From Drosophila pseudoobscura (lineage: Eukaryota > Arthropoda > Insecta > Diptera > Drosophilidae): DNA of 64,000 bases. The position numbers and the translations under genes were made by a program. The notes beneath the pieces were generated by a model. It made no database searches. It worked only from the letters and a program-made list of their open reading frames with translations, and was not told where the DNA came from. Each line of letters begins with the position of its first letter. The first letter of the stretch is position 1. This document shows, piece by piece, positions 31,301-40,823 of the stretch. The stretch lies in the NCBI RefSeq assembly GCF_009870125.1, contig NC_046683.1:1-64000 (forward strand), written 5' to 3'.

Positions 31301-32701
31301 CTTGACCGGCCAAGATACACAAAGCAGCTGGAAACTCACTTTCGGCCTCTCCAACAACAACTCTTGCAGCAGGCAGCACAACAACAACTACTGCTGCCAA
31401 CTTTAATCAGGCACGAGCAGCTTGAAATTGAACAACAGCGCCAACTCCGGGAGTCCCAAGCCAAGGAAGCACTTGTCGAACGGAAACGCCTTGAACAAGA
31501 GCGTTGCATAGCCCTTGGTATCCCGCAGGAGAGACCCTCAATAATCTGGGTTAATTGTATGGCGCAATGTCTCAGAAGAGGAGAAATGAATCGATTAGAA
31601 ATGGCACAGAAGATTCGTTTTGAACCTGAATACATACAAAGGCTCATAATGACTCCGCTTGAACCGCACGAACTCCCTCCGCCTACTCCAGAGCAGCTTC
31701 TCGAAGAGCAGATGAAGTCCCTGCAGCAGCAGCTTGAGAAGGAACTCGACGACGAGATGGACGCAGCATTTGCCGCCGAAGAAAGCCGAGCCCGCACAAA
31801 TCCGCACCAGGAAGCCTCATCTGTGTGTGTAGAAGCTGCACAACCAAAAGCTATGGCCACTCCAAAACCTGAAAGAAGACAAAACATCATCAATGCCAAC
31901 CTGGATGGCAATAATTCTGCTTACCTTTATTTACAGGCAAATATCACAGCTACTGACGGCCTCTTGGTGCATCCAAGGCAAATCTGGCGCCCAGCAGTCC
32001 ATCCGTTGGCCTGCCATCCTGCTGTAATTCCTATGGCTGCCTGCAGCGAGCGGCCTCCCACGCCATCTTCTATAAGGGCCTCGCCTACTGCCGGGATTGA
32101 CCTGCGTATCCGGAATGACTTTCTGGCAACTTCTCCGAATCCGCTTCGCAGCCTGCAGCAGCCTATCTCTACTCCAAAACCTGAAAGAAGACGACAAATC
32201 ATCAATGCCAATCTGGATGGCAATAACTCTGCTTACTTCTATCTACAGGCAAACGGCACAGATACTGACGGCCTCCTGGTGAATCCACGACGAAAGCGGA
32301 GGCGAGTAGTCCATCCGGTGGCCAGCTATCCTGTTGCGAATCCTCTGGCTGGGCGCGGCGAGCCGGCTGCAATGCTCCCTTCTGCACGGGCCTCGTCCAT
32401 TGCCGGTGCACATTTCCGTCCCTGGAATCGCCTTTTGACTGGCTCGCCAAATCCGCACCGCAGTATATCCAGCATCCAACGAAGGCCTGTCCGACAGTTA
32501 CAGCAGCCACTGGTGAATCTTCTTCTCATTGGCCTAATGCTCGATCCATGGCAGTTGCAGCAGTCCAATGACGTCACGTGGCATTTACTCAGACCGCTCC
32601 CAGGTCACCTGAAATTTCACCGCCGTCCAGTGCGCCAATGGTGGAAAGGCGCACACCGAAAGACACGCCCTCTGGAAGCATATAAGCGAAGCAATCTATA
32701 A
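28310..32701 (+). CDS. TART-like ORF2, endonuclease-reverse transcriptase (copy D)
   Basis: This is 1463 residues with every catalytic motif intact (WNACG, VIETR, GDWNAKHP, SDH, FIDVSEAFD, GVPQGS, YADD). Substitutions relative to B are conservative or lie outside motifs: T26 for N, KKFQEFL for KKFQDFL, LLRLKW for LLRIKW, SNGS for SSGS, NNVV for NSVV, QLSRV for QLARV, EEQMKS for EEQMQS, NDFLAT for NDSLAT and GRGEP for GRSEP. The C-terminal duplication is retained. Copies B and D are the only ones here with both ORFs complete, so they are the candidate autonomous elements. Confidence 0.95.
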   Translation: MNNYAEIPYTTNTISANNTANSLATTTINVNTNNLAHTTTATTGAQYNSSLKIVYWNACGLKNKILELELFMQRNNVDIMMVIETRITTNDPTTTITDNLTIKDYVLYTASHPSSRRKGGVAIYVKTGLKHIALEPITENFLQCAPIALTTNNNEVIALAPIYCPPTITWTEQHFKRLFKYMSELCYGSKFIVCGDWNAKHPWWGNVRSCKRGRVLMNTIHANTCLNVLATGGATHYPFDQRKRPSAIDLAVYAGINYDRIHTYSAVDLQSDHLPIFIDLGINGSTTVPVTKRRLLPSKANVKKFQEFLSQRINLNMEINSGEDIEDAIDILNQNIYNAAAAATSLINPRSHPRTGQLPLDRKTQKLLRLKWQHKREHMRRPTLETRRLYNAANHRLKKALRKAKNNQINNLFKKVDAQDRYRMQKLWRLTNTLKRQPEPNWPLKIPSSNGSREGYRWTKSSEEKAEAFVSHLEERFTPKLINSDEFRNNVVMECNEIAQLKRLTTKPAWLQRQQFGREYDVNRLPFRPISPNEVMMEIKSLQNKKAPGMDQINNRVIKALPQKVIIHLTNIYNCILRHGHFPKQWKCAAITMIKKPSKNANEVGSYRPISLLAGFSKIFETLLMKRMFECEDFEKAIPSHQFGFRREHSTEQQLSRVTQYILDAYEKQLFCSAVFIDVSEAFDRVWHNGLLLKLAKLLPFTYYNVLKSYLADRTFIVNGNNGIRSRPGRICAGVPQGSVLGPVLYTVFTSDMPLPHLSEQNERIESNIYNNMMLSTYADDTIILCAKKEASTAVRTNQRYLEHFTAWASKWCISLNTSKTVHVLYTRRSIANGIGELSPKMYNEAIKSKPRHRYLGLIMDRKLVLHAHTTQLAIRVRAAAMRLNWIIGHQSRLSKRCKMVIYKQLIAPIWQYALPVWGALVCESQFCRVESAQNQLLRKIVKASRYTRNQVIRDAHNIDSAEETFDKASGRLAASLFRHPNLEAKRLIMQPFIPQRLDRPRYTKQLETHFRPLQQQLLQQAAQQQLLLPTLIRHEQLEIEQQRQLRESQAKEALVERKRLEQERCIALGIPQERPSIIWVNCMAQCLRRGEMNRLEMAQKIRFEPEYIQRLIMTPLEPHELPPPTPEQLLEEQMKSLQQQLEKELDDEMDAAFAAEESRARTNPHQEASSVCVEAAQPKAMATPKPERRQNIINANLDGNNSAYLYLQANITATDGLLVHPRQIWRPAVHPLACHPAVIPMAACSERPPTPSSIRASPTAGIDLRIRNDFLATSPNPLRSLQQPISTPKPERRRQIINANLDGNNSAYFYLQANGTDTDGLLVNPRRKRRRVVHPVASYPVANPLAGRGEPAAMLPSARASSIAGAHFRPWNRLLTGSPNPHRSISSIQRRPVRQLQQPLVNLLLIGLMLDPWQLQQSNDVTWHLLRPLPGHLKFHRRPVRQWWKGAHRKTRPLEAYKRSNL

Positions 32702-32949
32702 AAATCAAATACTTACTCACTTACGGTGCGGCTTTATACTTCCCCTGAGGTTGCAGCAGCCTGATGAAATCACCGGGTCCATTGTTTTGACACCTGCTCA
32801 AGCCAACTTGTACAGACCCAATTCCATCCAGTGAGCTGATGATAGAGGTCCATACCTATATACATATACGTCCGCTGAAATTAAATGGGCAAAAAAAATT
32901 AGAATTAATATAGCTTATATTTGTTAAATTTATAATTTTTAATACTTAA
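32672..32949 (-). other. Predicted antisense introns (copy D); one donor damaged
   Basis: The 53-nt intron (32724-32672) is unchanged. In the 75-nt intron the acceptor has changed from TTACAG to TTTCAG (still good). The donor region reads GTTAAGTATT in place of GGTAAGTATT, so the canonical donor is lost. Confidence 0.4.
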
Positions 32950-33174
32950 CAAATGTAAACAAATGCACCTTGTTGCCAGAGTGTCTTGATTTCTTGTAAT
33001 GTAAAGTTAAATGTCCCAACCATGTGTAATTAGTGGTTCAGCTGTTAAATAACAGCCGTTAAAAATATTTGTAAATGCGTTCAAATGTAAATTGCGAAAA
33101 CAAATAAAATTAGCTGAGGGTCACTGTGGCCAATCAGTCTTATTGTGCTCGCGCCGTCGACACACAACCACAAA
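32702..33174 (+). other. TART 3' UTR (copy D)
   Basis: This is 473 bp with its own small indel pattern in the A-rich middle. Hairpin, AATAAA and terminal initiator are conserved. Confidence 0.78.
33128..33139 (+). promoter_or_regulatory. CCAAT/initiator at 3' end (copy D)
   Basis: TCAGTC at 33134-33139. Confidence 0.48.
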
Positions 33175-33770
33175 AACACCAAAACACGCAGCAGCAGCAG
33201 CACAACAACAACAGCTCCCAGCCGACCAACAGCCAGAACATTAACAAGGCCCCAAAACGCCAGCTTTTTAGTCAACTTTTCAGCAACAACAATAAACTGT
33301 CCGTTGGCCAGCAGGAAAACAACATCAGCAGGGCCCCTCGCGGGCATCACCAGCAGCAGCGAAAGACACAAAAGCCTGCGCCGGCTAACCTGCAGCAACA
33401 ACATAACAACTCCCAACAGCCCACCATCAGCCGGTACACTAATAAGACGCCAAACCTCCAGCCTCTTAGCAACAAAAATCAACCATCCGATGACCTTCAG
33501 GGTAACAGCATCAGCAGGCCACACTCCTCCTCTCGTGGGCATCAACAACAGCAGCGAGAGTCACAGAAGCACGCCCCCCAACCACAGCTATACCAGCAGC
33601 CTGGGGCCCCATATGTGAATGACCAGCTAATGCAGGTAGTGCACCAAAATCTTCTCCTTGTAAGCGAAATGGGCAAAAAAATGGATGCCCTTATAGATCT
33701 ATTGCATACTTTTATTATCTCAAATAAAGGACAAACTATTTCCACCGCTAATGACATTGTAAATGAATAA
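33175..33770 (+). pseudogene. ORF1 C-terminal fragment (copy E)
   Basis: This is about 198 codons of the Gln/Asn/Ser-rich tail and heptad-like end. The homology region and all zinc knuckles are absent. The frame is open leftwards into the 3' end of copy D without an AUG in that overlap. It cannot supply RNA-binding Gag function. Its 3' end still provides the ATGAATAA overlap that may couple to ORF2 translation, though the upstream translation needed for coupling is now uncertain. Confidence 0.85.
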
Positions 33771-36700
33771 TTACGCCGAAATACCGTATACTACAAACAC
33801 TATTTCGGCCAACAATACAGCCAACTCTCTAGCTACTACCACCATAAATGTAAATACAAATAACTTAGCTCATACCACTACTGCTACTACAGGCGCCCAG
33901 TACAACAGCTCTCTCAAAATCGTTTATTGGAACGCCTGTGGTCTAAAAAACAAAATTTTGGAGTTAGAACTATTTATGCAGCGTAATAACGTGGACATAA
34001 TGATGGTTATTGAAACCCGCATAACCACAAATGACCCTACTACCACAATAACAGACAATCTAACCATAAAAGACTACGTACTGTATACTGCCTCACACCC
34101 TTCCTCCAGAAGGAAAGGTGGAGTAGCCATTTATGTCAAAACTGGTCTCAAGCACATTGCACTTGAACCAATTACAGAAAATTTCTTGCAGTGTGCTCCC
34201 ATCGCATTAACCACTAACAATAATGAGGTCATTGCTCTAGCGCCAATATATTGCCCGCCAACTATCACCTGGACGGAGCAGCACTTCAAAAGGTTATTCA
34301 AGTACATGAGCGAACTCTGTTATGGCTCCAAATTTATAGTTTGCGGGGACTGGAACGCTAAGCACCCATGGTGGGGAAATGTGCGATCCTGTAAAAGAGG
34401 CAGAGTTTTAATGAACACGATCCATGCAAACACCTGCTTAAATGTGTTGGCCACTGGGGGAGCCACACACTACCCATTTGATCAAAGAAAAAGGCCCTCC
34501 GCTATCGATTTGGCAGTATATGCTGGCATAAACTATGACAGAATTCACACCTATTCAGCAGTTGACCTGCAATCAGACCATCTTCCTATCTTCATTGACC
34601 TGGGCATCAATGGCTCAACGACAGTTCCGGTAACAAAGCGCCGACTTCTACCAAGCAAAGCAAATGTGAAAAAATTCCAAGATTTCCTATCGCAGCGTAT
34701 CAATCTCAACATGGAAATAAACTCAGGAGAAGACATTGAGGATGCGATCGACATTCTAAATCAAAACATCTACAATGCAGCGGCGGCTGCAACTTCACTA
34801 ATAAATCCGCGTTCTCACCCACGCACAGGGCAACTACCACTAGATAGGAAAACACAGAAACTATTAAGGATCAAATGGCAGCATAAAAGGGAGCACATGC
34901 GCAGACCCACCTTGGAGACGCGAAGGTTATACAACGCAGCAAATCATCGGCTAAAAAAGGCCCTTCGTAAGGCTAAAAATAACCAGATCAATAACCTTTT
35001 CAAAAAAGTAGACGCTCAAGATCGTTACAGAATGCAAAAACTATGGCGCTTAACAAACACTTTAAAGAGGCAGCCAGAACCAAACTGGCCATTGAAAATT
35101 CCCAGCAGTAGTGGTAGTAGAGAAGGCTATAGGTGGACAAAGAGTAGCGAGGAGAAAGCTGAAGCTTTTGTTTCACATTTAGAAGAAAGATTCACACCAA
35201 AACTAATAAACTCTGACGAATTTAGAAATAGCGTAGTTATGGAGTGTAATGAAATAGCGCAGCTCAAACGCTTAACAACTAAACCTGCCTGGCTTCAGAG
35301 GCAACAATTTGGGCGGGAATACGATGTAAATAGACTCCCGTTCAGGCCTATTTCCCCCAATGAAGTTATGATGGAAATCAAATCTCTGCAAAACAAAAAG
35401 GCTCCTGGCATGGACCAAATAAACAACAGAGTCATTAAAGCGCTACCTCAAAAGGTAATTATTCATTTGACAAATATTTACAATTGCATCTTGAGACATG
35501 GCCATTTCCCCAAACAATGGAAATGTGCTGCTATTACAATGATTAAAAAACCGAGCAAAAATGCAAATGAAGTTGGCTCTTATCGACCGATTAGCCTTTT
35601 GGCTGGCTTCTCTAAAATCTTTGAAACCTTGCTCATGAAAAGGATGTTTGAATGCGAAGACTTTGAGAAGGCTATTCCCTCTCATCAGTTTGGATTCAGG
35701 AGAGAGCACAGCACGGAGCAACAACTGGCACGCGTTACACAGTATATTCTTGATGCATATGAGAAACAGTTATTTTGTTCTGCTGTATTTATCGACGTGA
35801 GCGAAGCCTTTGACCGAGTTTGGCATAATGGTCTACTACTTAAGCTAGCGAAGCTACTCCCGTTTACATATTACAACGTTTTAAAAAGTTACTTAGCAGA
35901 TAGAACATTTATTGTAAACGGAAACAATGGAATACGCTCGAGACCTGGAAGGATCTGCGCAGGAGTGCCCCAGGGTAGCGTCCTCGGCCCTGTACTCTAC
36001 ACAGTCTTCACGTCGGATATGCCGCTACCGCACCTGTCAGAACAAAATGAAAGAATTGAGTCGAATATATACAACAACATGATGCTTTCTACTTACGCAG
36101 ATGACACAATCATCCTATGTGCTAAAAAAGAAGCCAGTACAGCGGTTAGAACAAATCAGCGCTATCTTGAACACTTCACTGCCTGGGCTTCCAAATGGTG
36201 CATCAGCCTTAATACCAGCAAAACGGTCCATGTCCTCTACACAAGGCGATCGATTGCAAATGGCATAGGTGAGCTATCGCCAAAAATGTACAACGAAGCA
36301 ATCAAAAGTAAGCCAAGGCATCGCTATCTAGGCTTGATAATGGACAGGAAACTTGTGCTACATGCCCATACCACCCAGTTAGCTATTCGAGTGAGAGCAG
36401 CAGCCATGAGACTGAACTGGATCATTGGTCATCAGAGCCGGCTATCTAAAAGATGCAAAATGGTTATTTATAAACAATTAATCGCCCCAATATGGCAATA
36501 TGCCTTACCTGTATGGGGAGCATTGGTATGCGAATCACAATTTTGCAGGGTAGAAAGCGCACAGAACCAACTCCTACGGAAAATCGTGAAGGCTAGCAGG
36601 TACACAAGAAATCAAGTTATCCGAGATGCACACAACATTGACTCTGCAGAAGAAACCTTTGATAAAGCCAGCGGCAGACTAGCAGCTTCACTATTTCGCC

Positions 36701-38154
36701 ATCCAAATCTGGAAGCAAAAAGACTCATCATGCAGCCATTCATTCCTCAAAGGCTTGACCGGCCAAGATACACAAAGCAGCTGGAAACTCACTTTCGGCC
36801 TCTCCAACAACAACTCTTGCAGCAGGCAGCACAACAACAACTACTGCTGCCAACTTTAATCAGGCACGAGCAGCTTGAAATTGAACAACAGCGCCAACTC
36901 CGGGAGTCCCAAGCCAAGGAAGCACTTGTCGAACGGAAACGCCTTGAACAAGAGCGTTGCATAGCCCTTGGTATCCCGCAGGAGAGACCCTCAATAATCT
37001 GGGTTAATTGTATGGCGCAATGTCTCAGAAGAGGAGAAATGAATCGATTAGAAATGGCACAGAAGATTCGTTTTGAACCTGAATACATACAAAGGCTCAT
37101 AATGACTCCGCTTGAACCGCACGAACTCCCTCCGCCTACTCCAGAGCAGCTTCTCGAAGAGCAGATGCAGTCCCTGCAGCAGCAGCTTGAGAAGGAACTC
37201 GACGACGAGATGGACGCAGCATTTGCCGCCGAAGAAAGCCGAGCCCGCACAAATCCGCACCAGGAAGCCTCATCTGTGTGTGTAGAAGCTGCACAACCAA
37301 AAGCTATGGCCACTCCAAAACCTGAAAGAAGACAAAACATCATCAATGCAAACCTGGATGGCAATAATTCTGCTTACCTTTATTTACAGGCAAATATCAC
37401 AGCTACTGACGGCCTCTTGGTGCATCCAAGGCAAATCTGGCGCCCAGCAGTCCATCCGTTGGCCTGCCATCCTGCTGTAATCCCTATGGCTGCCTGCAGC
37501 GAGCGGCCTCCCACGCCATCTTCTATAAGGGCCTCGCCTACTGCCGGGATTGACCTGCGTATCCGGAATGACTCTCTGGCAACTTCTCCGAATCCGCTTC
37601 GCAGCCTGCAGCAGCCTATCTCTACTCCAAAACCTGAAAGAAGACGACAAATCATCAATGCCAATCTGGATGGCAATAACTCTGCTTACTTCTATCTACA
37701 GGCAAACGGCACAGATACTGACGGCCTCCTGGTGAATCCACGACGAAAGCGGAGGCGAGTAGTCCATCCGGTGGCCAGCTATCCTGTTGCGAATCCTCTG
37801 GCTGGGCGCAGCGAGCCGGCTGCAATGCTCCCTTCTGCACGGGCCTCGTCCATTGCCGGTGCACATTTCCGTCCCTGGAATCGCCTTTTGACTGGCTCGC
37901 CAAATCCGCACCGCAGTGTATCCAGCATCCAACGAAGGCCTGTCCGACAGTTACAGCAGCCACTGGTGAATCTTCTTCTCATTGGCCTAATGCTCGATCC
38001 ATGGCAGTTGCAGCAGTCCAATGACGTCACGTGGCATTTACTCAGACCGCTCCCAGGTCACCTGAAATTTCACCGCCGTCCAGTGCGCCAATGGTGGAAA
38101 GGCGCACACCGAAAGACACGCCCTCTGGAAGCATATAAGCGAAGCAATCTATAA
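33763..38154 (+). CDS. TART-like ORF2, endonuclease-reverse transcriptase (copy E)
   Basis: This is a full 1463-residue ORF2 with all endonuclease and RT catalytic residues. It differs from copy B by T for N at residue 26 and otherwise appears the same by eye. Because ORF1 is truncated, this copy could supply polymerase only if its RNA is made from the copy D terminal promoter and the ATG at 33763 is reached by scanning or reinitiation. The reading frame itself shows no damage. Confidence 0.94.
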   Translation: MNNYAEIPYTTNTISANNTANSLATTTINVNTNNLAHTTTATTGAQYNSSLKIVYWNACGLKNKILELELFMQRNNVDIMMVIETRITTNDPTTTITDNLTIKDYVLYTASHPSSRRKGGVAIYVKTGLKHIALEPITENFLQCAPIALTTNNNEVIALAPIYCPPTITWTEQHFKRLFKYMSELCYGSKFIVCGDWNAKHPWWGNVRSCKRGRVLMNTIHANTCLNVLATGGATHYPFDQRKRPSAIDLAVYAGINYDRIHTYSAVDLQSDHLPIFIDLGINGSTTVPVTKRRLLPSKANVKKFQDFLSQRINLNMEINSGEDIEDAIDILNQNIYNAAAAATSLINPRSHPRTGQLPLDRKTQKLLRIKWQHKREHMRRPTLETRRLYNAANHRLKKALRKAKNNQINNLFKKVDAQDRYRMQKLWRLTNTLKRQPEPNWPLKIPSSSGSREGYRWTKSSEEKAEAFVSHLEERFTPKLINSDEFRNSVVMECNEIAQLKRLTTKPAWLQRQQFGREYDVNRLPFRPISPNEVMMEIKSLQNKKAPGMDQINNRVIKALPQKVIIHLTNIYNCILRHGHFPKQWKCAAITMIKKPSKNANEVGSYRPISLLAGFSKIFETLLMKRMFECEDFEKAIPSHQFGFRREHSTEQQLARVTQYILDAYEKQLFCSAVFIDVSEAFDRVWHNGLLLKLAKLLPFTYYNVLKSYLADRTFIVNGNNGIRSRPGRICAGVPQGSVLGPVLYTVFTSDMPLPHLSEQNERIESNIYNNMMLSTYADDTIILCAKKEASTAVRTNQRYLEHFTAWASKWCISLNTSKTVHVLYTRRSIANGIGELSPKMYNEAIKSKPRHRYLGLIMDRKLVLHAHTTQLAIRVRAAAMRLNWIIGHQSRLSKRCKMVIYKQLIAPIWQYALPVWGALVCESQFCRVESAQNQLLRKIVKASRYTRNQVIRDAHNIDSAEETFDKASGRLAASLFRHPNLEAKRLIMQPFIPQRLDRPRYTKQLETHFRPLQQQLLQQAAQQQLLLPTLIRHEQLEIEQQRQLRESQAKEALVERKRLEQERCIALGIPQERPSIIWVNCMAQCLRRGEMNRLEMAQKIRFEPEYIQRLIMTPLEPHELPPPTPEQLLEEQMQSLQQQLEKELDDEMDAAFAAEESRARTNPHQEASSVCVEAAQPKAMATPKPERRQNIINANLDGNNSAYLYLQANITATDGLLVHPRQIWRPAVHPLACHPAVIPMAACSERPPTPSSIRASPTAGIDLRIRNDSLATSPNPLRSLQQPISTPKPERRRQIINANLDGNNSAYFYLQANGTDTDGLLVNPRRKRRRVVHPVASYPVANPLAGRSEPAAMLPSARASSIAGAHFRPWNRLLTGSPNPHRSVSSIQRRPVRQLQQPLVNLLLIGLMLDPWQLQQSNDVTWHLLRPLPGHLKFHRRPVRQWWKGAHRKTRPLEAYKRSNL

Positions 38155-38402
38155 AAATCAAATACTTACTCACTTACGGTGCGGCTTTATACTTCCCCTG
38201 AGGTTGCAGCAGCCTGATGAAATCACCGGGTCCATTGTTTTGACACCTGCTCAAGCCAACTTGTACAGACCCAATTCCATCCAGTGAGCTGATGATAGAG
38301 GTCCATACCTATATACATATACGTCCGCTGTAATTAAATGGGCAAAAAAATTATAATTAATATAGCTTATATTTGTTAAATGTTATAATTTTTAATACTT
38401 AC
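38125..38402 (-). other. Two predicted antisense introns (copy E)
   Basis: Introns at 38402-38328 (75 nt) and 38177-38125 (53 nt), splice sites as in copy B. Confidence 0.45.
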
Positions 38403-38627
38403 CAAATGTAAACAAATGCACGTTGTTGCCAGAGTGTCTTGATTTCTTGTAATGTAAAGTTAAATGTCCCAACCATGTGTAATTAGTGGTTCAGCTGTTA
38501 AATAACAGCCGTTAAAAATATTTGTAAATGCGTTCAAATGTAAATTGCGAAAACAAATAAAATTAGCTGAGGGTCACTGTGGCCAATCAGTCTTATTGTG
38601 CTCGCGCCGTCGACACACAACCACAAA
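38155..38627 (+). other. TART 3' UTR (copy E)
   Basis: This is 473 bp, the same variant as B and F. It joins copy F after CACAACCACAAA. Confidence 0.78.
38581..38592 (+). promoter_or_regulatory. CCAAT/initiator at 3' end (copy E)
   Basis: TCAGTC at 38587-38592. Confidence 0.48.
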
Positions 38628-40823
38628 GAGGTTAAGGGGAAAAAAGTTGATCTAAATACCAACAAAGATGCAATTAGCATCTGCAACTCTGAATTTTCTT
38701 CGCCTAACGCCACTATGGACTGCTCTCCAATGGTATCCAGTATATCAACCCTCAGCGACGGGACCACTAATCATACCCAAATAAACGACAACAACAACAA
38801 GTCCCCTGGCCAGAGTACAATGGACAAAAATAATAAAGTAGAAACCAGACTAAATCCTTTGACAACCACGCCACCGCACAGGCCGCGTGTGGCTTCAACT
38901 CCCAAATCTACTGCAAAGAACCCTATATCAAAGGCAGGCAATAACTACCGAGTAGGAGATGCCCGGCATAGTACAACTCCGGCCACAAAACCAGGCCCCC
39001 TATGCAGTAAAATAAGGAAAGTATTGCCCTTGACTCTGTCCCGACCCAAGCGTCCCCAATCTGTCACTGCCGCTATAGTGATGGAGGCGGTTAAAATGAA
39101 TATTGGGCCCACTATTGCGGCCAAACTGGCCAAAACTCTTTCCAAAACTGCGACGGCAGCAACAGCCGATGCAGGAGAAAGCAGACATCCCAGCGAAGCT
39201 ATGGAAATGGATCCATACACACGGGATGACGCTGCAGAGATACCAGGTGACTCAGCCTTGGGTCAGCAGCAACAACAGCAACAGCAGCAAACTCAGCAGA
39301 GCCACCTGCAGGATCAGGGTCAGTTGCCGCATCAGCAGCAACAATACAAGGCAGCAGACCAGAAGGAACCTCAACGGCCTATCACAGAAACTAAAATACC
39401 AGCCATCTATCTGCATGACGTTTCTAACATACAGCCTTTAATAGAATCCCTTAACAACGCACCAGGGGAACAAAATAAATTTACCACTACCAGTGTAAGG
39501 GGTAACAAAATTAAACTGGACTGCGGCGATATGGAAACCTACAACAGAGTCATGGCCAAACTTGATGCAGACAATATAAATATGCATACACACCAGCTGC
39601 GCAAGGAACGTGGCTACCGTATCATCTTGAGAAATCTGCATCACTCTACTCCTTGCGATTGGATACGCAAATTAATTGGCGAGATGGGTCTTTCAGTGCG
39701 TTATGTAAATGTAATTAAACATAGGCGCAGCCGCAAGCCGTTAAACATGTTTGAAGTTGAATTGGAACCAACCTTAGACAATGGTAATGACAAAATCCTA
39801 TCACTGACTACTATGGGAAACCAGGAAATTTCAGTTGAACGACAAATGAGACGCATTGACCCTGTTCAATGCCACCGCTGCCAATGCTTTGGCCACAGTA
39901 AAAATTACTGTCGCCGAGCTTTTGTTTGCCAAAAATGTGCCGGGGCACACCCATCCACAGCGTGCGCCGAGGCTAAGATCCCAAATCCTAAATGTGCCAA
40001 TTGTGGGGAAGGACATGTTGCCAGCTATAGGGGCTGCAAGGCGTTTAAGCAAGCCCAGGCAACACTCAAATCCTACCGGGCGCACATTGCTATTGGAAAA
40101 CAAAAGCGGACAAACTGGCAGCACCAGAAGAATATCAACTCCACTCGGCAGAATGCAGCTTACAGCGGGGAAATAAACAAAAGCTTGAGATGGCAGCAGC
40201 GAAAACAAAAACACCACCTACCTAAACCACACCAAAACACGCAGCAGCAGCAGCACAACAACAACAGCTCCCAGCCGACCAACAGCCAGAACATTAACAA
40301 GGCCCCAAAACGCCAGCTTTTTAGTCAACTTTTCAGCAACAACAATAAACTGTCCGTTGGCCAGCAGGAAAACAACATCAGCAGGGCCCCTCGCGGGCAT
40401 CACCAGCAGCAGCGAAAGACACAAAAGCCTGCGCCGGCTAACCTGCAGCAACAACATAACAACTCCCAACAGCCCACCATCAGCCGGTACACTAATAAGA
40501 CGCCAAACCTCCAGCCTCTTAGCAACAAAAATCAACCATCCGATGACCTTCAGGGTAACAGCATCAGCAGGCCACACTCCTCCTCTCGTGGGCATCAACA
40601 ACAGCAGCGAGAGTCACAGAAGCACGCCCCCCAACCACAGCTATACCAGCAGCCTGGGGCCCCATATGTGAATGACCAGCTAATGCAGGTAGTGCACCAA
40701 AATCTTCTCCTTGTAAGCGAAATGGGCAAAAAAATGGATGCCCTTATAGATCTATTGCATACTTTTATTATCTCAAATAAAGGACAAACTATTTCCACCG
40801 CTAATGACATTGTAAATGAATAA
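38628..40823 (+). pseudogene. ORF1, N-terminally truncated Gag-like protein (copy F)
   Basis: This is about 731 codons. The first retained residues are EVKGKKVDLN, and the homology region and three zinc knuckles are intact. The next in-frame ATG is at about 38715 (MDCSPM). RNA started at the initiator of copy E could therefore still give a Gag lacking roughly 95 N-terminal residues. Residue choices (KSPGQ, AEAKIPN, QENNIS) mix states seen in B and D. It overlaps ORF2 by the usual 8 bases. I call it a pseudogene because the native start is lost, but it may be functional. Confidence 0.75.

Larger units (their letters stand above)
25500..33174 (+). mobile_element. TART: TART-like copy D, full length (7.7 kb)
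   Basis: Complete element and the most distinct T copy. It carries about a dozen amino-acid differences across both ORFs and its own 3' UTR variant. The A/C-rich 5' boundary differs from that of copy B while the 5' UTR proper is the same, as expected for independently acquired terminal tags. Confidence 0.92.
33175..38627 (+). mobile_element. TART: TART-like copy E, truncated in ORF1
   Basis: This copy begins in the Gln-rich tail region of ORF1, after the zinc knuckles. ORF2 and the 3' UTR are complete. It is almost identical to copy F over the shared part, including the same silent change in the first NANLDGNN block. Confidence 0.9.
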